In this document: piece after piece, positions 5,457 through 7,419 of the stretch
Position numbering within the stretch: position 1 is the stretch's first letter
Layout of the letters: every line of letters starts with the position of its first letter
Assembly: GCA_040755975.1 (NCBI GenBank)
Contig: JBFLZY010000111.1
Coordinates: 1-7,419 of the forward strand
Direction of reading: 5' to 3'
DNA: 7,419 bases
From: JAIMBK01 sp040755975
GTDB lineage: Bacteria; Bacillota; Desulfotomaculia; Desulfotomaculales; Nap2-2B
The notes under the pieces: generated by a model
Told to the model about the DNA's origin: nothing
What the model saw: only the letters and a program-made list of their open reading frames with translations
The model's database searches: none
Position numbers and translations under genes: made by a program

Positions 5457-6596
5457 CCCTACCTGCTTACGGACGAACAAAAGATGCTGCGCGATATGGT
5501 CCGCAAGCTCTGCCAGAACGAGATCGCTCCCCGGGCGGCGGAAATAGACCGAACGCATGCTTTCCCCTGGGAAAATTTGAAAAGGCTGGCCGAACTGGGC
5601 CTGATGGGGGTGCCCATTCCGGAGGAATGGGGGGGCGCCGGCTTCGACTTTCTTTCCTACATCATCACCATCGAAGAAATTTCGAAAGCCTGCGCCTCCA
5701 CCGGCGTGATCCTGGCCGTGCACACTTCCCTGGGCTGCTTTTCCCTGCTGAACTTTGGTACGGAAGAACAAAAAAAGAAGTACCTGGTGAAGCTGGCCAG
5801 CGGCCAGTGGCTGGGCGCCTACGCCCTCACCGAGCCCAACGCCGGCTCCAACCCGGCTAACTTAAGCACCTCCGCCCGCCTGGAAGGCGACCACTATCTG
5901 GTCAACGGCAGCAAACTTTTCATCACCAGCGGCGGCCAGGCCCACCTCTACGTCACCTTCGTCCGGACGGACCCCGGCAGCAAGGGTCACAAAGGGATCA
6001 CCTGCCTGCTTGTCGAAAAGGACACCCCCGGCTTTTCCATCGGGCGCGTGGAAGAAAAGATGGGGATTCACGGCGCGGCCACGGCGGAGCTGATCTTTGA
6101 CAACGCCCGGGTTCCCCGGAAAAACCTCCTGGGCGAGGAAGGCGAGGGGTTCAAGGTGGCCATGAAGCTTCTCGACGGAGGCCGGGTGGGCATCGGCGCC
6201 CAGGGGGTGGGAATCGCCCAGGCGGCCCTGGAGGCGGCCATCGCCTTCGCCAGGCAAAGGGTGCAGTTCGACCGCCCCATCGCCGAATTCCAGGCCATCC
6301 AGTTTATGCTGGCGGACATGGCCACCCGGGTGGAAGCGGCCCGGATGCTGGTATACCGCGCCGCCCGCCTGCGCGACATGGGCCTGTCCTATACAAAGGA
6401 GGCCTCCATGGCGAAAATGTTCGGCACCGACACGGCCATGCAGGTGACCACCGACGCGGTGCAGATCCTGGGCGGCTACGGTTACTGCCAGGAATACCCG
6501 GTGGAGCGCTACATGCGGGACGCCAAGATTACCCAGATTTACGAAGGAACGAACCAGATCCAGAGAATCGTCATCGCCAGGCAGATTTTGCGGTAA
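5454..6596 (+). CDS. Acyl-CoA dehydrogenase (FAD, butyryl/short-chain-like family)
   Basis: This flavoenzyme oxidises an acyl-CoA to the trans-2-enoyl-CoA and normally passes electrons to ETF; it is cytoplasmic and usually tetrameric. The 380-residue protein shows the full family order: a helical N-terminal domain with the TEEQKKKYL turn, the first flavin signature AYALTEPNAGSN (about residues 122-133), the LFITSGG strand, and the second signature QILGGYGY (337-344). The presumed catalytic base is Glu364 in IYEGTNQIQR, the position used in the short- and medium-chain enzymes. The first signature has Asn133 where most members have Asp (GSD). The TTG start is set by the AAAAGGAG ribosome site 9 nt upstream. 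It is tightly linked to the thiolase upstream. Butyryl-CoA, branched-chain and related acyl-CoAs are all possible substrates. Confidence 0.94.
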   Translation: MPYLLTDEQKMLRDMVRKLCQNEIAPRAAEIDRTHAFPWENLKRLAELGLMGVPIPEEWGGAGFDFLSYIITIEEISKACASTGVILAVHTSLGCFSLLNFGTEEQKKKYLVKLASGQWLGAYALTEPNAGSNPANLSTSARLEGDHYLVNGSKLFITSGGQAHLYVTFVRTDPGSKGHKGITCLLVEKDTPGFSIGRVEEKMGIHGAATAELIFDNARVPRKNLLGEEGEGFKVAMKLLDGGRVGIGAQGVGIAQAALEAAIAFARQRVQFDRPIAEFQAIQFMLADMATRVEAARMLVYRAARLRDMGLSYTKEASMAKMFGTDTAMQVTTDAVQILGGYGYCQEYPVERYMRDAKITQIYEGTNQIQRIVIARQILR

Positions 6597-6638
6597 AACC
6601 GAAATTCACTTTTGATGGTGCTTTTCAAGAAGGAGAAA

Positions 6639-6743
6639 ATGCCCCGCAAGGCGAATTATTTGAAAATGAAAACCCAGGCACTAAGGCACAAAGGGACAGA
6701 GGTAAATAAGTTAAGTGCCAGGCACTTTAACTTATTACACTGA
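6639..6743 (+). CDS. Doubtful 34-codon ORF with a strong ribosome binding site
   Basis: AAGGAG (6630-6635) stands 3 nt before an ATG, a tight spacing, that opens a 34-codon frame beginning MPRKANYLKM and ending at TGA (6741-6743). The frame runs through a repeat and the palindrome at 6705-6736, so its later codons are unlikely to be selected as protein. The MPRKA start resembles the N-terminus I recall for REP-associated tyrosine (Y1) transposases, so it could be a decayed transposase start. The similarity covers only a few residues and I rate it low. Confidence 0.2.
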   Translation: MPRKANYLKMKTQALRHKGTEVNKLSARHFNLLH

Positions 6744-6795
6744 CTGTGTCAGAGAACCGTCCCCTGACAAGTTTTTTCTGTGTCCTCTGTGGTTA
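6682..6795. mobile_element. MITE/REP-like palindromic element between two acyl-CoA dehydrogenase genes
   Basis: Three nested parts make up this stretch. Imperfect outer inverted repeats are TAAGGCACAAAGGGACAGAG (6682-6701) and CTGTGTCCTCTGTGGTTA (6778-6795). A central palindrome is at 6705-6736. A smaller TGTCAG/CTGACA pair (6747-6752 and 6764-6769) encloses AGAACCGTCCC. From memory, short repeats like these (AGAACCGTCCC, TGTGTCCTCTGTGGTTA, GTGCCAGGCAC) recur in intergenic regions of Firmicutes and other bacteria. There is no transposase in the window. The boundaries are approximate. Confidence 0.55.
6705..6736. repeat. Near-perfect palindrome
   Basis: AATAAGTTAAGTGCC (6705-6719) and GGCACTTTAACTTATT (6721-6736) are complementary over 15 bp with one bulged base, separated by a single A. 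It would extrude as a tight hairpin in DNA, or fold in RNA with a slightly opened loop. No T-run follows directly, so a terminator is not the first reading. Confidence 0.85.
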
Positions 6796-6827
6796 AATTT
6801 TTTCTATTTTCGAAGGAGTGACCTTTT

Positions 6828-7419
6828 GTGCAGTATACGTTAACCGAGGAGCAGGAACTGTTGAGGGAAACCGTGCGCCGGCTGGCCAAAGAGAGAGTGG
6901 AGCCGGGGGCCCGCGAGAGGGACGAAAAAGGGAAGTTTGACTGGGATATGGTCGCCCTTTTCCGGGAAAACGACCTCTTCGGGCTCGATTTTCCGGCAGA
7001 ATACGGCGGCAGCGACGCGGGGATGCTTTCCCTGATCATCGCCGTCGAGGAGCTTTCCAAAGTGGACGCCTCCGCCGGCCTTTTGATCGATCTGCAGGAA
7101 CTCGGCACCCTGCCCATTATGCTGGCCGGTAACGAAGAACAAAAGAAAAAGTACCTGCCCAAACTGGCTTCCGGAGAGCACCTGGCCGCCTTCGCCCTCA
7201 CCGAAACCAGCGGCGGCTCCGACGTGGCCAGCTTTCGGTGCCAGGCCAAAAAAGACGGCGACTCTTACATCTTAAGCGGGTCGAAAATTTTCATCAGCAA
7301 CGGGGGCGTGGCCGACGTCCTGACCGTGTACGCCCTGACCAACCCGGAAAAGGGGGGCCACAAGGGCGCGGCCGTTTTTATCGTGGAAAAGGGGATGCCG
7401 GGCTTTAGCGTGGGCAAAA
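6828..7419 (+). CDS. Second acyl-CoA dehydrogenase (C-terminus cut by window edge)
   Basis: A second member of the FAD acyl-CoA dehydrogenase family, distinct from the upstream one. The 197 visible residues cover the N-terminal helical domain and part of the middle beta domain: MQYTLTEEQELLRETVRRL at the start, EEQKKKYLPKLASGE (103-117), and the flavin signature AFALTETSGGSD (121-132) with the usual Asp132, then SGSKIFISNGG (150-160). The catalytic base and the second signature lie beyond the edge. The GTG at 6828 has AAGGAG (6813-6818) 9 nt upstream. A 231-bp gap with a repeat element separates it from the first dehydrogenase, so it may need its own promoter, which I could not identify. Having two different paralogs suggests different acyl-CoA substrates or different electron acceptors. 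Confidence 0.92.
   Translation, partial: MQYTLTEEQELLRETVRRLAKERVEPGARERDEKGKFDWDMVALFRENDLFGLDFPAEYGGSDAGMLSLIIAVEELSKVDASAGLLIDLQELGTLPIMLAGNEEQKKKYLPKLASGEHLAAFALTETSGGSDVASFRCQAKKDGDSYILSGSKIFISNGGVADVLTVYALTNPEKGGHKGAAVFIVEKGMPGFSVGK

Noticed and set aside
4668..5771. A 367-codon minus-strand open frame opposite the thiolase and first dehydrogenase
   Set aside because: It is a shadow frame across two conserved genes and their junction, with low-complexity His/Gly/Pro-rich composition and no recognisable domain.
6746..6777. Intrinsic terminator: TGTCAG/CTGACA hairpin followed by GTTTTTT
   Set aside because: A T-run does follow at 6772-6777, but the stem is only 6 bp with an 11-nt loop and it lies 150 bp past the dehydrogenase stop inside a repeat element. 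It could act as a weak terminator but I do not call it one.
1..7419. CRISPR array, tRNA, rRNA or phage genes
   Set aside because: No regularly spaced repeats, tRNA-like cloverleaf, rRNA segments or phage-type coding sequences were recognised.

Overview
The window reads like chromosomal DNA from a moderately GC-rich Clostridia-type Firmicute, possibly a Desulfotomaculum/Pelotomaculum-like anaerobe. This is inferred from strong GGAGG-type ribosome binding sites, frequent TTG and GTG starts, an AcuA-type acetyltransferase, a bifunctional ArgJ downstream of argC, and a thiolase/acyl-CoA dehydrogenase cluster of the kind used for fatty-acid or branched-chain acyl-CoA oxidation. No marker gene fixes the taxon.

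Layout. On the minus strand, 1-1983 holds the start of an arginine biosynthesis operon: argC (943-1983), then argJ (start at 762, cut by the left edge). A long palindrome lies between the two genes. The argC promoter (2007-2035) is overlaid by two ARG-box-like palindromes 20 bp apart, which fits ArgR/AhrC repression. Divergently on the plus strand is acuA (2205-2843), a GNAT protein expected to acetylate and silence acetyl-CoA synthetase. A 100-N gap follows (2850-2949). It is flanked by an exact 127-bp duplication of the acuA 3' end, which looks like an assembly artefact and not biology. A convergent minus-strand metallo-beta-lactamase-fold hydrolase (3126-3923) has a good promoter of its own.

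From 4239 the plus strand carries a lipid/acyl-CoA module: a thiolase (4239-5438), a first acyl-CoA dehydrogenase 15 nt downstream (5454-6596), a 231-bp intergenic region with a palindromic, MITE/REP-like element, and a second, different acyl-CoA dehydrogenase (6828 to the right edge, partial). Together these give the first (dehydrogenation) and last (thiolysis) steps of beta-oxidation. Hydratase, 3-hydroxyacyl-CoA dehydrogenase and ETF genes are not in the window.

The genes are ordinary metabolic ones and I see no convincing new system. The points most worth a second look are the ARG-box/promoter overlap, the argC-argJ palindrome, the palindromic element between the two dehydrogenases, a hydrolase lacking one usual metal ligand, and unusual residues in two otherwise conserved thiolase motifs.
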